From assembly GCA_965203605.1 (NCBI GenBank), contig OZ241902.1, positions 1,922,001-1,986,000 of the forward strand: a DNA stretch of 64,000 nt. The letters are read 5' to 3'. Origin of the DNA: JAPOUP01 sp965203605. GTDB lineage: Bacteria > Pseudomonadota > Alphaproteobacteria > Rhodobacterales > Rhodobacteraceae. The position numbers and the translations under genes were made by a program. Of the stretch, positions 1-8,682 are shown piece after piece. The notes below the pieces were generated by a model, which had not been told where the DNA came from, did no database searches, and worked only from the letters and a program-made list of their open reading frames with translations. The stretch's first letter is position 1. Every line of letters starts with the position of its first letter.

Positions 1-497
1 ACGTTGAACCCCTGCTTGAGGACCTCGACCCCCCGCTCCGACCCGTCGGTCGGAATCCCCAGCTGCGACATCCAGCTCAGGAACGGGAACTCGTTGCCGA
101 AGAACCAGACGCCGAGCGTCCGGCCGCGGAAGTCGTCCGTGGACTCGATGCCCGTGTCCCGGCGGCAGGTCAGCATCATGCCGGACGACTTGAAGGGCTG
201 GGCCACGTTCACAAGGGGCAGGCCCTTCTCCCGCGCGGCGAGCGCCGCCGGCATCCACTCGACCACCACGTCCGCGCCGCCGCCGGCGATCACCTGCGTC
301 GGCGCGATGTCCGGGCCGCCCGGCCTGATCGTCACGTCCAGGCCCTCCTCATCGTAGAACCCCTTCTCCAGCGCCACGTAGTACCCGGCGAACTGCGCCT
401 GGGTGACCCACTTCAGCTGCAGGGTCAGCTCGTCCGCCGCCGAGGCGGAGCCCGCCGCCAGCGCCAGCGCCGCAAACGTTCCGGTAAGTTTCGTCAT
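1..497 (-). CDS. ABC substrate-binding protein, NMT1/THI5-like (partial)
   Basis: This is the periplasmic binding component of the importer encoded immediately downstream. The reading frame starts at an ATG at 497 and runs off the window start, leaving about 165 residues. The N-terminus MTKLTGTFAALALAAGSASA is a clear Sec signal peptide. It is followed by LTLQLKWVTQAQFAGYYVA, the hallmark of the NMT1/THI5 (thiamine-pyrimidine, riboflavin, taurine-like) binding fold, and by EKGFYDEEGLDV. Two permeases and an ATPase lie upstream on the same strand, followed by pyrimidine-degradation enzymes, so a pyrimidine or hydantoin-like ligand is inferred. The family is well supported; the ligand is not established. 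Confidence 0.85.
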   Translation of the reverse strand, partial: MTKLTGTFAALALAAGSASAADELTLQLKWVTQAQFAGYYVALEKGFYDEEGLDVTIRPGGPDIAPTQVIAGGGADVVVEWMPAALAAREKGLPLVNVAQPFKSSGMMLTCRRDTGIESTDDFRGRTLGVWFFGNEFPFLSWMSQLGIPTDGSERGVEVLKQGFN

Positions 498-529
498 AGG
501 TCTCTCCCCATCTCTGTTGCCAAAACAAA

Positions 530-1375
530 TCACCCCCGCTGCGAGGGATGCCAGAAGGTCGCCCTCCTCTCCATCAACGCCACAACGCCGTAGAACGCCG
601 AACCGGCGACGGCGGCCACAGCGATCTCCGCCCAGACCATGTCAAGCCCGAGAACACCCACCTCAGTCGATATGCGGAATCCCATCCCTCTGGTGGGAGA
701 ACCGAAATATTCCGCCACAATCGCGCCAATCAACGCCAGCGTCGTGGAGATCTTCAGTCCATTGAATATGAACGGCATCGCCGCCGGCAGCCGCAGCATC
801 AGCAGAGTCTGCCAGTAATTCGCCGAGTAGGTACGCATCAGGTCACGCTGCATCGAGGTCGTGTCCGCCAGTCCCTGAACAGTATTGACCAACATCGGGA
901 AAAACACCATCGCCACAACGACGGCCGCCTTTGACTGCCAGTCAAAGCCAAACCAGTTCACCAGGATCGGCGCGATGCCGATGATCGGCAAAGCGGCGAC
1001 AAAGTTTCCGATTGGAAGAAGACCGCGCTGCAGGAACGGGCTCCGGTCAACAGCCAGGGACACCAGAAAAGCCGCACCACAGCCAATCATATATCCGCTC
1101 ACCGCTCCCTTGAGCGCAGTCTGGACGAAATCGCCCCAGAGAACCTGGGTGGAAACCGCAAACTTCGCCGCAATGACGGTGGGTGCAGGCAGAATCACCG
1201 GGGAAACCCGCAGGCCGAGAACGAGACATTCCCAGACCACAAGAACCGTTATTCCAAAAATCGCCGGAACGGCCAGCCGCGCGGCACGGCTGGTGTGCCA
1301 GGCAGACCCCGCGATGCGCGTGTTCAACCACCATGCCGCCAGCCAGAACAGCATCCCTATGGCAATCGGAGTCAC
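530..1375 (-). CDS. ABC transporter permease (SsuC/TauC type)
   Basis: An inner-membrane permease of 281 residues. It has about six hydrophobic segments and the cytoplasmic EAA-like loop around residues 170-200 (DLMRTYSANYWQTLLMLRLP, then the conserved AAMPFIFNGLKI). The start is GTG at 1375; an in-frame stop lies just upstream and there is no nearby ATG, so GTG is the only reasonable choice. It pairs with the permease at 1446-2312 to form a heterodimeric channel, with the ATPase at 2494-3279 and the binding protein at 1-497. The sulfonate/nitrate/taurine-type subfamily is recognised from the conserved Arg-Leu-Pro-(x)3-Pro loop. Confidence 0.85.
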   Translation of the reverse strand: MTPIAIGMLFWLAAWWLNTRIAGSAWHTSRAARLAVPAIFGITVLVVWECLVLGLRVSPVILPAPTVIAAKFAVSTQVLWGDFVQTALKGAVSGYMIGCGAAFLVSLAVDRSPFLQRGLLPIGNFVAALPIIGIAPILVNWFGFDWQSKAAVVVAMVFFPMLVNTVQGLADTTSMQRDLMRTYSANYWQTLLMLRLPAAMPFIFNGLKISTTLALIGAIVAEYFGSPTRGMGFRISTEVGVLGLDMVWAEIAVAAVAGSAFYGVVALMERRATFWHPSQRG

Positions 1376-1445
1376 TGCAGCACCGTCCGCACGGCACCAT
1401 CAGGCCGCACGGTGATTCCAGCCGTGGGTGCCACCCCGAAGAAGG

Positions 1446-2312
1446 TCATCTTGCAAATCCCATTCGCTTCAAGGTAAGCGTTTGGACGCTCGCCACGAAG
1501 GTCACCAGCACGCCCGCCAGACATGCCGCCGTAAACAAAGCCGACCAAATCATGATCGGGTTGCCGAATTGATCTCCGATCAGGATCCGCGCACCCAGCC
1601 CTTGAATTGCACCTGTGGGCAGTTCGCCGACGATCGTTCCCACAAGTGCTGCGGCGACCCCGATCTTAAGTGACGTAAACAGGTATGGCATCGATGACGG
1701 AAGCCGAAGCTTCCAGAACGTCTGCCATCCGCTTGAACCATATGTCCTGAGGAGATCAAGCTGCATTCCGTCCGGGCTGCGCAGCCCCTTGGACATCCCA
1801 ACGACCACTGGGAAGTAGCAGAGATAGGCAGAGATTATCGCTTTCGGCACCGCCCGCCCTTCCACTCCGATCGACGCGAGAACGACGATGATCATCGGAG
1901 CGATGGCGACAATCGGAATGGTCTGGCTAATGATTGCCCAAGGCATCAGCGTCATGTTCAATGTGCGCGAGTATACTATTCCCACCGCCATCAGAATGCC
2001 CACCAGCGTACCAAGCGCGAAACCCGTCAGCGTCGATGAGAGCGTAACCCAACTGTGAAATACGAGACTGCGTTTGGACGTCACCTTGGTGTCGATTACT
2101 GTCTTCTTCAGTTCGGCCAGCACCTGATGGGGAGGGGGGAACCTTGGCCTCTCCTGCTTCATGGTGTCCGCCACGATCTCGGAGAAAGTAGGCTCCAGGC
2201 CAGCCCTAGCAGCTTGTGCCAGCGTCCATTTGGAATTCATCCAGATGGAACCGGCGTACCATAGCATACCAAGCACACCAAGCACTGTCAGAATTGGGAT
2301 CAAGCGGTTCAT
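1446..2312 (-). CDS. ABC transporter permease (SsuC/TauC type), second subunit
   Basis: A second inner-membrane permease of about 288 residues. The ATG at 2312 is preferred over the longer frame beginning at 2378 because a GGATGAGGG-like ribosome site precedes it and the hydrophobic first segment (NRLIPILTVLGVLGMLWYAG) follows at once. A soluble insertion at about residues 35-75 precedes the core domain. The EAA loop includes DLLRTYGSSGWQTFWKLRLP, then SSMPYLFTSLKIG. Its loop resembles that of the neighbouring permease, so the two probably form a heterodimer. Same operon direction as the ATPase and enzymes. Confidence 0.85.
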   Translation of the reverse strand: MNRLIPILTVLGVLGMLWYAGSIWMNSKWTLAQAARAGLEPTFSEIVADTMKQERPRFPPPHQVLAELKKTVIDTKVTSKRSLVFHSWVTLSSTLTGFALGTLVGILMAVGIVYSRTLNMTLMPWAIISQTIPIVAIAPMIIVVLASIGVEGRAVPKAIISAYLCYFPVVVGMSKGLRSPDGMQLDLLRTYGSSGWQTFWKLRLPSSMPYLFTSLKIGVAAALVGTIVGELPTGAIQGLGARILIGDQFGNPIMIWSALFTAACLAGVLVTFVASVQTLTLKRMGFAR

Positions 2313-2493
2313 GAATCCCTCATCCCGATCCAGCACGATACACGGTGCGAATCCCCGGAAACGCGTGCGCAATACCACGCACTCTTTCAGGCGGTCTTGG
2401 ACTCCATGCGTCGGTCATAAGCTACTTGCCAACATGTGGTGTTTCTTCGGTAGCATTGGGCGAACAACCTGGACACCCGCCCCTGCTGCTGCT

Positions 2494-3279
2494 TCATCCG
2501 TCATAAGCATGCCCTGCCCTTAAGCCCTCGCGCACCCGATTTGCCAGCGCGGCGAACTCAGGCGTGTCTCGAATATCAAGCGGCCGCTCGGAGGGAAGCG
2601 TGCTCACGATCACATCCGAAATCCTTCCCGGGCGGGGGCTCATCACCACGATGCGGTTGGATAGGTAAACCGCTTCCGGAATCGAGTGCGTCACGAATCC
2701 GATGGTCTTGCCGGTCTTTAGCCACAGGCTCAGCAACTGCTCGTTCAGATGATCGCGAACGATCTCGTCGAGCGCACCGAATGGCTCGTCCATGAGCAGG
2801 ATATCTGCGTCAAACGCCAGTGCCCGGGCGATGGAGGCTCTTTGCTGCATGCCGCCTGACAACTGCCAGGGAAACATCTTCTCGAATCCTGACAACTCAA
2901 CCATCTCCAGCACATGGGATACCCGTTCCGCCATCCGCTCTTTGGAATATCCCATGATTTCCAGCGGAAGTCGCACGTTGCCCGTGATCGTTCGCCAGGG
3001 ATAGAGTCCCGCTGCCTGGAATACATAGCCGTAGGCTCGGCTTCGCCGCGCCTCATCGGGCGTCATCCCGTTCACGACGATTTCTCCACCCGTCGGATGT
3101 TCCAGGCCTGCGGTCACACGAAGAAAGGTGGTCTTGCCGCAACCGGATGGCCCGATGAAGGAAACGAACTCTCCCTTCCCGATCTCCAGATCCACACCCT
3201 TCAGCGCATGAACGGGACCGTTTGCAGTCTGAAAGGTCAGATCAAGATTTCTTGCCGCGATCACGGTTTCCTGCGTCAC
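2494..3279 (-). CDS. ABC transporter ATPase (SsuB/TauB/NrtD type)
   Basis: The nucleotide-binding subunit of the importer, 261 residues. Visible motifs in order: Walker A GPSGCGKTTF (about residues 43-52), Q-loop VFQAAGLYPWRT, signature LSGGMQQRASIARAL, Walker B ILLMDEPFGALDE, and switch His in FVTHSIPEAVYL. All catalytic residues are present, so it should be functional. It lies between the permease genes and the dihydropyrimidinase gene, all on the minus strand, which ties transport to the degradation pathway. Confidence 0.9.
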   Translation of the reverse strand: MTQETVIAARNLDLTFQTANGPVHALKGVDLEIGKGEFVSFIGPSGCGKTTFLRVTAGLEHPTGGEIVVNGMTPDEARRSRAYGYVFQAAGLYPWRTITGNVRLPLEIMGYSKERMAERVSHVLEMVELSGFEKMFPWQLSGGMQQRASIARALAFDADILLMDEPFGALDEIVRDHLNEQLLSLWLKTGKTIGFVTHSIPEAVYLSNRIVVMSPRPGRISDVIVSTLPSERPLDIRDTPEFAALANRVREGLRAGHAYDG

Positions 3280-3306
3280 TTGCCTGTCCTTGCCTAAGCC
3301 TTGCCG

Positions 3307-4761
3307 TCAGACGCCAGTCGCGGGAATACCTGAACGTTCCACTGGGCGCGGTGCGACCAGTTCCTTCCAGGTTGAGAGCGCCCTGCTAACGGGATTGGAA
3401 GCCTCTCGCCTGACAAATTCCCCATGGCCCTCCCTGGTGCGAACTTCACCGTCGTGTACCGCGACATGGCCCCGGGTCAAAGTGAAGCGAGGTAGGCCCT
3501 TCACATGCTTGCCTTCGAATACGTTGTAATCGATGGCCGACTGTTGGTTGGTCGCGAGGATCGTCTTTTCCTTCTCGGGATCCCAAACCACGATATCCGC
3601 ATCCGCACCAACCAGAACCGCTCCCTTCCTCGGATAGCAGTTCATGATCTTCGCGATGTTTGTGGAGGTCACGGCGACGAACTCGTTCGGAGTCAGCCGC
3701 CCGGTGCTCACACCGTGCGTCCAGAGCATGGGCATCCTGTCTTCGAGGCCACCAGTGCCGTTGGGTATCTTCGTGAAATCCCCCACTCCATTACGTTTCT
3801 GCTCCGTTGTGAATGCACAATGGTCGGTGGCGACAACGGATAGGGACCCCGACTGGAGACCGGCCCATAGCGAGTCCTGATGCTTCCTGTCGCGGAACGG
3901 TGGAGACATCACACGACGTGCGGCGTGATCCCAATCCTTGTTGAAATATTCGCTCTCGTCGAGCGTTAGGTGCTGGATCAGCGGTTCACCCCATACGCGC
4001 TTCCCCTGCATTCTTGCCCGCCGAATGGCCTCATGCGCCTCTTCGCAGGACGTATGTACGACGTAGAGTGGGACACCAGCCATGTCCGCGATCATGATTG
4101 CCCGGTTTGTCGCTTCACCCTCGACCTGGGACGGTCTTGAATAGGCATGTGCTTCGGGCCCGGTATTTCCCTCGGCGAGTAACCGAGCGCTGAGTTCAGC
4201 CACCACATCGCCGTTCTCTGCGTGAACCAGCGCGATGCCACCAAGTTCCGCCAAACGCTGAAACGATGCGTACATCTCATCATCGTTTACCATCAGCGCT
4301 CCCTTGTAGGCCATGAAGTGCTTGAAAGTCGTGATTCCTTCCCTTTCGATGACAGACGCCATTTCGTCGAACACCTGCTCGCCCCACCAAGTGACCGCCA
4401 TGTGGTAGGAGTAGTCGCAGTTTGCGCGGGTGGACTTGTTGTGCCACATACCAAGCGCGTCATGCAGACCCTGACCGGGGCTTGGCAGCGCGAAGTCCAC
4501 CACCATAGTGGTTCCACCGCTCAGCGCTGCACGGGTACCCGATTCGAAATCGTCGGTCGAGTAGGTGCCCATGAATGGCATCTCCAGATGCGTATGTGGA
4601 TCGATGCCGCCTGGCATGACATAGCAGCCAGTGGCATCGAGAGAGCTATCTGCCTTGAGTCCATCACCTATGGCTGCGATCTTTCCATCCTCGACCAGCA
4701 CATCGCCCCTGTACGTCAGGTCGGCGGTGATGATGGTTCCACCCTTGATGGCAATGTTCAT
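3307..4761 (-). CDS. hydA: Dihydropyrimidinase / D-hydantoinase
   Basis: A cyclic amidohydrolase of 484 residues, the usual family length. It opens 5,6-dihydrouracil or dihydrothymine (or 5-substituted hydantoins) to N-carbamoyl amino acids. Metal ligands are visible: HxH in GGIDPHTHLEMPF, the probable carboxylated lysine in FKHFMAYKG, His in LVHAENGD and VVHTSCEEAHE, and Asp in SVVATDHCAF. The ATG at 4761 is preceded by GGGAGGAAT, a strong ribosome site; the much longer open frame upstream is not coding in style. The gene is followed on the same strand by the ABC importer and preceded by the amidohydrolase that takes its product. Dihydropyrimidine substrate is inferred from preA/preT nearby. 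Confidence 0.93.
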   Translation of the reverse strand: MNIAIKGGTIITADLTYRGDVLVEDGKIAAIGDGLKADSSLDATGCYVMPGGIDPHTHLEMPFMGTYSTDDFESGTRAALSGGTTMVVDFALPSPGQGLHDALGMWHNKSTRANCDYSYHMAVTWWGEQVFDEMASVIEREGITTFKHFMAYKGALMVNDDEMYASFQRLAELGGIALVHAENGDVVAELSARLLAEGNTGPEAHAYSRPSQVEGEATNRAIMIADMAGVPLYVVHTSCEEAHEAIRRARMQGKRVWGEPLIQHLTLDESEYFNKDWDHAARRVMSPPFRDRKHQDSLWAGLQSGSLSVVATDHCAFTTEQKRNGVGDFTKIPNGTGGLEDRMPMLWTHGVSTGRLTPNEFVAVTSTNIAKIMNCYPRKGAVLVGADADIVVWDPEKEKTILATNQQSAIDYNVFEGKHVKGLPRFTLTRGHVAVHDGEVRTREGHGEFVRREASNPVSRALSTWKELVAPRPVERSGIPATGV

Positions 4762-4861
4762 GGATTCCTCCCATGTTCGAAAGATGTTGTGGACCCGAGG
4801 CAGCGCCCTGATTTCCCTATGGCGGTTTCGCCATCGAGGCCAAGTCGCGCGAAACACCGCT

Positions 4862-6118
4862 TCATTCCACGATCTCCGCGGATTCCACAACGGCGTGGAA
4901 CAGCACATCCGCGCCTGCTCGAGCCCATGCCGGTGATATTTCTTCGGCCTCATTGTGCGATAGACCGTCGACACAGGGACACATGACCATTGCCGTCGGT
5001 GCCACTCGGTTGATCCAGCAGGCGTCGTGACCTGCGCCCGATATGATGTCGCGATGGGAATAACCGAGGCGCTCGGCAGCATTGCGGACCGCCATGACGC
5101 AGTTTTGGTCAAATTCCACTGGCGCGAAACCGCCGACGCTTTCGAACTTGATCGAGAGCTCCATGCGGTCAACGATCTGTTGCGCCCCTTCGCGCATACG
5201 CAGTTCCATGTCCTCGATCACATGTTGCCTTGGCGACCTGAAGTCGACGGTGAAGACCGCCTTTCCGGGGATGACGTTCCGCGAATTCGGATGCACCTCG
5301 ATATGTCCAGCCGCTCCAACGGCGTCCGGCTTGTGACTCCAGGCTATCTCGTCAACCAATTCCAGCACTCTCGCCATCGCCAATCCCGCATTCCTGCGCA
5401 TTGGCATGGGTGTGGATCCGGTATGGGCATCCTTGCCGGTAATGGTGATCTGGGTCCAACTCAGGCCCTGACCGTGGGTGACCACACCGATGTCCTTACC
5501 TTCCGCTTCCAGGATCGGTCCCTGCTCGATATGCAGTTCGAAGAACGCGTGCATCTTACGGCTGCCGACCTCTTCATCCCCGCGCCAGCCAATACGGTTC
5601 AGTTCTTCGCCAAACTTCAGCCCTTCAGCATCCGTGCGGGAATAGGCCCAATCCTGTTCATGAACACCGGCGAACACGCCACTCGCCAGCATTGCTGGAG
5701 CAAATCTTGTACCTTCTTCATTGGTCCAATTGACAACAACGATCGGACGGCGCGTTCTTATTTCCAGATCGTTAAGTGTGCGTATTGTCTCCAGACCCCC
5801 AAGCACCCCCAGAACGCCATCGTATTTTCCACCGGTCGGTTGGGTATCGAGATGTGATCCGACATAGACCGGCAGTGCGTCAGGATCGGTTCCCTCTCGA
5901 CGCGCGAACATGGTGCCCATCTGGTCAACCCCCATGGAACAACCCGCGCCTTCGCACCATTCCCGAAACAACCTGCGCCCTGCGCCATCCTCATCGGTCA
6001 GTGTCTGGCGGTTGTTGCCACCGGCAACGCCTGGGCCGATCCTCGCCATCTCCATGATGGATGCCCAAAGTCGATCTCCATCTATCCGTAGGTTCTCTCC
6101 TGGCGATGCCATTCTCAT
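4862..6118 (-). CDS. M20-family N-carbamoyl-beta-alanine / N-carbamoyl-amino-acid amidohydrolase
   Basis: A zinc-dependent amidase of 418 residues that hydrolyses the carbamoyl product of the dihydropyrimidinase to beta-alanine (or an amino acid), CO2 and ammonia. M20/allantoate-amidohydrolase motifs are all present: GSHLDTQPTGGKYDGVLGVL (metal His and Asp), NWTNEEGTRFAPAM (paired Glu), ELHIEQGPILE, the dimerisation-domain GKDAHTGSTPM, and the final metal His in SGAGHDACW. The first ATG (6118) is used; a second Met lies two codons later. It is the first gene of a minus-strand operon leading into hydA and the importer, divergent from the TetR regulator. Confidence 0.9.
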   Translation of the reverse strand: MRMASPGENLRIDGDRLWASIMEMARIGPGVAGGNNRQTLTDEDGAGRRLFREWCEGAGCSMGVDQMGTMFARREGTDPDALPVYVGSHLDTQPTGGKYDGVLGVLGGLETIRTLNDLEIRTRRPIVVVNWTNEEGTRFAPAMLASGVFAGVHEQDWAYSRTDAEGLKFGEELNRIGWRGDEEVGSRKMHAFFELHIEQGPILEAEGKDIGVVTHGQGLSWTQITITGKDAHTGSTPMPMRRNAGLAMARVLELVDEIAWSHKPDAVGAAGHIEVHPNSRNVIPGKAVFTVDFRSPRQHVIEDMELRMREGAQQIVDRMELSIKFESVGGFAPVEFDQNCVMAVRNAAERLGYSHRDIISGAGHDACWINRVAPTAMVMCPCVDGLSHNEAEEISPAWARAGADVLFHAVVESAEIVE

Positions 6119-6177
6119 ACCCTCTTCCCGACTGCGAAACCTTCCGCAACGAACCCTACCGTTCCGGAGTCAATGGA

Positions 6178-6198
6178 CAATAGCCAATAGCCAATAGC
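6178..6198. repeat. Three tandem copies of CAATAGC
   Basis: CAATAGC is repeated three times without spacing in the divergent intergenic region, 60 bp upstream of the amidohydrolase start. It may be chance, slippage, or a helical-phase spacer; no known operator is matched. Confidence 0.6.
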
Positions 6199-6355
6199 CA
6201 GAATCCGTCAGTCTGACGCCTTGGAGACCGGCCCAGTTGGTGTCGGCTCCCGTGGTCATGCCCCGGCTCAACCGGTCCGCTCATCGCTGTCATCAATCAA
6301 TCTCCCACTTACGGCGACTCTCACGTGAGCACCACCTACCGCTGCTGTGAAGAGT

Positions 6356-6371
6356 TTGATCAAATGGTCAG
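6356..6371. promoter_or_regulatory. Putative RutR-type operator
   Basis: The 16-bp site TTGATCAAATGGTCAG differs from the E. coli RutR consensus TTGACCA-NN-TGGTCAA at one position in each half-site. It lies 69 bp upstream of the TetR/RutR-like gene and 238 bp upstream of the divergent amidohydrolase operon. RutR senses uracil and thymine, so the site fits the pathway. Binding is inferred. Confidence 0.6.
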
Positions 6372-6439
6372 GAATACGCTAACACTTGTTTTTGTGCAGT
6401 CAAGGACTTTTAAGGGAATTGACCGACGCGGGTTAGAGA

Positions 6440-7072
6440 ATGCGCCAAGAAGACCCTGGCTCCACCGCCAGACCACGAACGAGAATCCAGCAAAAGAACG
6501 TTTCAGCCATTCTCGAGGCAGCGCTGGACGTGTTTTCACGGCATGGGTTCCGGGGCTCGACACTCGACCAGATTGCGGAACGGGCGGATCTGTCAAAGCC
6601 AAATCTGCTGTATTACTTCGAGTCGAAGGAAGCGATTCACGTGACGCTTCTCGGCGAACTTCTCGAGACCTGGCTGGCCCCTCTTCGAGCACTTGATCCC
6701 GCAGGCGACCCAGTTGAAGAAATTGTCGGATATGTAAGGAGAAAGCTCCAGATGGCACGTGCGCTACCACGAGAGAGCAGACTTTTCGCCAACGAGATCA
6801 TCCAAGGCGCACCGAGGATCCTCGACATCGTTGAGGGCCCCCTGAGAGACTTGGTCAATGAAAAGGCGGCGTTGATCCGCGGTTGGGCGGCGGAAGACCG
6901 AATCTCCGCTGTTGATCCGCATCACCTCATCTTCTCGATCTGGGCCACGACCCAGCATTACGCTGACTTTGATGTTCAGGTCCGTGCTGTTCTTGGAACA
7001 GATGGGGACTCGCATTTCGAGGATGCCGAACGGTTTCTCGAACATCTCTACCGCAAGGCGCTGACAGCTTGA
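6440..7072 (+). CDS. rutR: TetR-family regulator, RutR-like
   Basis: A DNA-binding regulator of 210 residues. The N-terminal helix-turn-helix (about residues 20-65) includes ILEAALDVFSRHGFRGST and ADLSKPNLLYYFESKEAIH, typical of RutR/YcdC. The C-terminal ligand domain has the family pattern FANEIIQGAPRI and a final aromatic segment IFSIWATTQHYADF, which in RutR lies around the uracil pocket. It sits between the pyrimidine operons and has a RutR-like operator at 6356-6371. It is convergent with preA, whose stop is only 42 bp away. Likely role: uracil- or thymine-responsive control of both flanking operons and of itself. Confidence 0.85.
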   Translation: MRQEDPGSTARPRTRIQQKNVSAILEAALDVFSRHGFRGSTLDQIAERADLSKPNLLYYFESKEAIHVTLLGELLETWLAPLRALDPAGDPVEEIVGYVRRKLQMARALPRESRLFANEIIQGAPRILDIVEGPLRDLVNEKAALIRGWAAEDRISAVDPHHLIFSIWATTQHYADFDVQVRAVLGTDGDSHFEDAERFLEHLYRKALTA

Positions 7073-7114
7073 TGGAAATGCCAGCGGCGTGACTCCCTGA
7101 CCCATTGGGTGACC

Positions 7115-8422
7115 TCATTCGGCCGCATGCCTCGCCATAGGGTTGTTTGGATGCGTCGTCCAGTCGCCATGGTCCGCAACCACCTTCTTCCCGGTGCGTT
7201 CGTCAATCGCGCCGACCGGTAGCCGCTCCATGGTTATGCAGCCTTCGACCGGGCAGACATTGACGCAAAGGTTGCAGGCCACGCATTCGGCATCGATGAC
7301 CTCGAACACGCGGTCACCTGACATGGAGATAGCCTGATGGCTGGTGTCCTCGCAGGCGGCATAACATCTTCCACAACGGATGCAGGAATCCTGGTCGATG
7401 CGTGCCTTCGTGACGTAGTTCAGGTTAAGATACTGCCAATCGGTGACGTTTGGCACGGCTCGACCCACAATGTCAGCCACCGAAGCATGTCCCTTTGCAT
7501 CCATCCAGTCAGACAAACCGCTGATCAACTCCTGCACAATTCTAAATCCGAAAGTCATCGCCGCGGTGCAGACCTGAACATTCCCTGCACCCAAGCTCAG
7601 GAACTCAGCTGCATCCCGCCAAGTCGTCACCCCTCCAATTCCGGATACTGGAAGTCCCGAAGTTTCGGGATCCCGAGCGATCGTGGCAACCATATTCAGC
7701 GCAATTGGCTTCACTGCGGGTCCACAATACCCGCCGTGACTCCCCTTACCGTCAATGGATGGTTCGGGGCTGAAGCTGTCAAGATCCACGGAGGTGATCG
7801 AGGACACCGTATTGATCAGTGAAACGGCATCCGCCCCGCCAGCATGGGCCGCACGCGCGGGATAGCGGATATCGGTTATGTTCGGCGTCAATTTGACGAT
7901 CACCGGCATGCGGGTGTTCGCCTTGCACCATCTGGTGACCATCTCGATATATTCCGGCACCTGACCAACAGAGGATCCCATGCCTCGCTCGCTCATTCCA
8001 TGCGGGCAGCCGAAATTCAGCTCCACCCCATCCGCTCCGGTGTCCTCGATCAGGGGTAGAATGGCTCTCCAGGCAGCTTCAATGCATGGGACCATCAGCG
8101 AAACAACCACCGCCCGATCGGGATAGTCACGCTTTATCGTCTTGATTTCCCTTAAGTTCACTTCCAGAGGCCGGTCAGTGATCAACTCGATATTGTTTAG
8201 GCCCAATACCTGCCGATCCAGACCCCATACGGCACCATAGCGGGGCCCATTGACGTTCACGATTGGAGGACCGGCCTCGCCCAGTGTCTTCCAAACCACT
8301 CCGCCCCACCCAGCCTCGAAGGCGCGACGGACGTTGTATTCCTTGTCCGTCGGCGGGGCTGACGCCAGCCAAAACGGGTTCGGAGACCTGATGCCGACGA
8401 ATTCGCTTCCTAGATTGGGCAT
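7115..8422 (-). CDS. preA: NAD(P)-dependent dihydropyrimidine dehydrogenase subunit PreA
   Basis: The FMN and iron-sulfur subunit that reduces uracil or thymine to the dihydro form, first step of the reductive pathway. 435 residues. The N-terminal TIM barrel carries the dihydroorotate-dehydrogenase-like signatures GVVWKTLG, NFGCPHGMSERGMG and VKLTPNITDI. The C-terminus has two ferredoxin motifs, CIRCGRCYAAC and CVACNLCVNVCPVEGC, for two 4Fe-4S clusters. It is the second gene of a preT-preA unit (260-bp spacing) and ends tail-to-tail with the TetR gene. Confidence 0.95.
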   Translation of the reverse strand: MPNLGSEFVGIRSPNPFWLASAPPTDKEYNVRRAFEAGWGGVVWKTLGEAGPPIVNVNGPRYGAVWGLDRQVLGLNNIELITDRPLEVNLREIKTIKRDYPDRAVVVSLMVPCIEAAWRAILPLIEDTGADGVELNFGCPHGMSERGMGSSVGQVPEYIEMVTRWCKANTRMPVIVKLTPNITDIRYPARAAHAGGADAVSLINTVSSITSVDLDSFSPEPSIDGKGSHGGYCGPAVKPIALNMVATIARDPETSGLPVSGIGGVTTWRDAAEFLSLGAGNVQVCTAAMTFGFRIVQELISGLSDWMDAKGHASVADIVGRAVPNVTDWQYLNLNYVTKARIDQDSCIRCGRCYAACEDTSHQAISMSGDRVFEVIDAECVACNLCVNVCPVEGCITMERLPVGAIDERTGKKVVADHGDWTTHPNNPMARHAAE

Positions 8423-8682
8423 TGCTTCAACTCCTGTTCAGGACGTGATATTGGCTTCGATTCCCGTCTGTGACCTGAGCCACCTGCCGGTCAGATCACC
8501 AGAGCTGCCATATGGAACCACCGCCACGTTTCATGTCACGGTGGCATCGGTGATATGGACAGCCATGCCGTCCACACCAGGACCGATAGCAAAAGGGTAA
8601 GGGTGAGCAAAAGCCCACCATGGACGATCACGGAGTTCTTCCCGAACCACCGGTTTGAACGATGCGAGTTTGGCATCGAGTC

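Noticed and set aside
2313..2378. Upstream start for the second permease at 2378
   Set aside because: The extra 22 residues are not signal-like or conserved in style, and a good ribosome site precedes the ATG at 2312.
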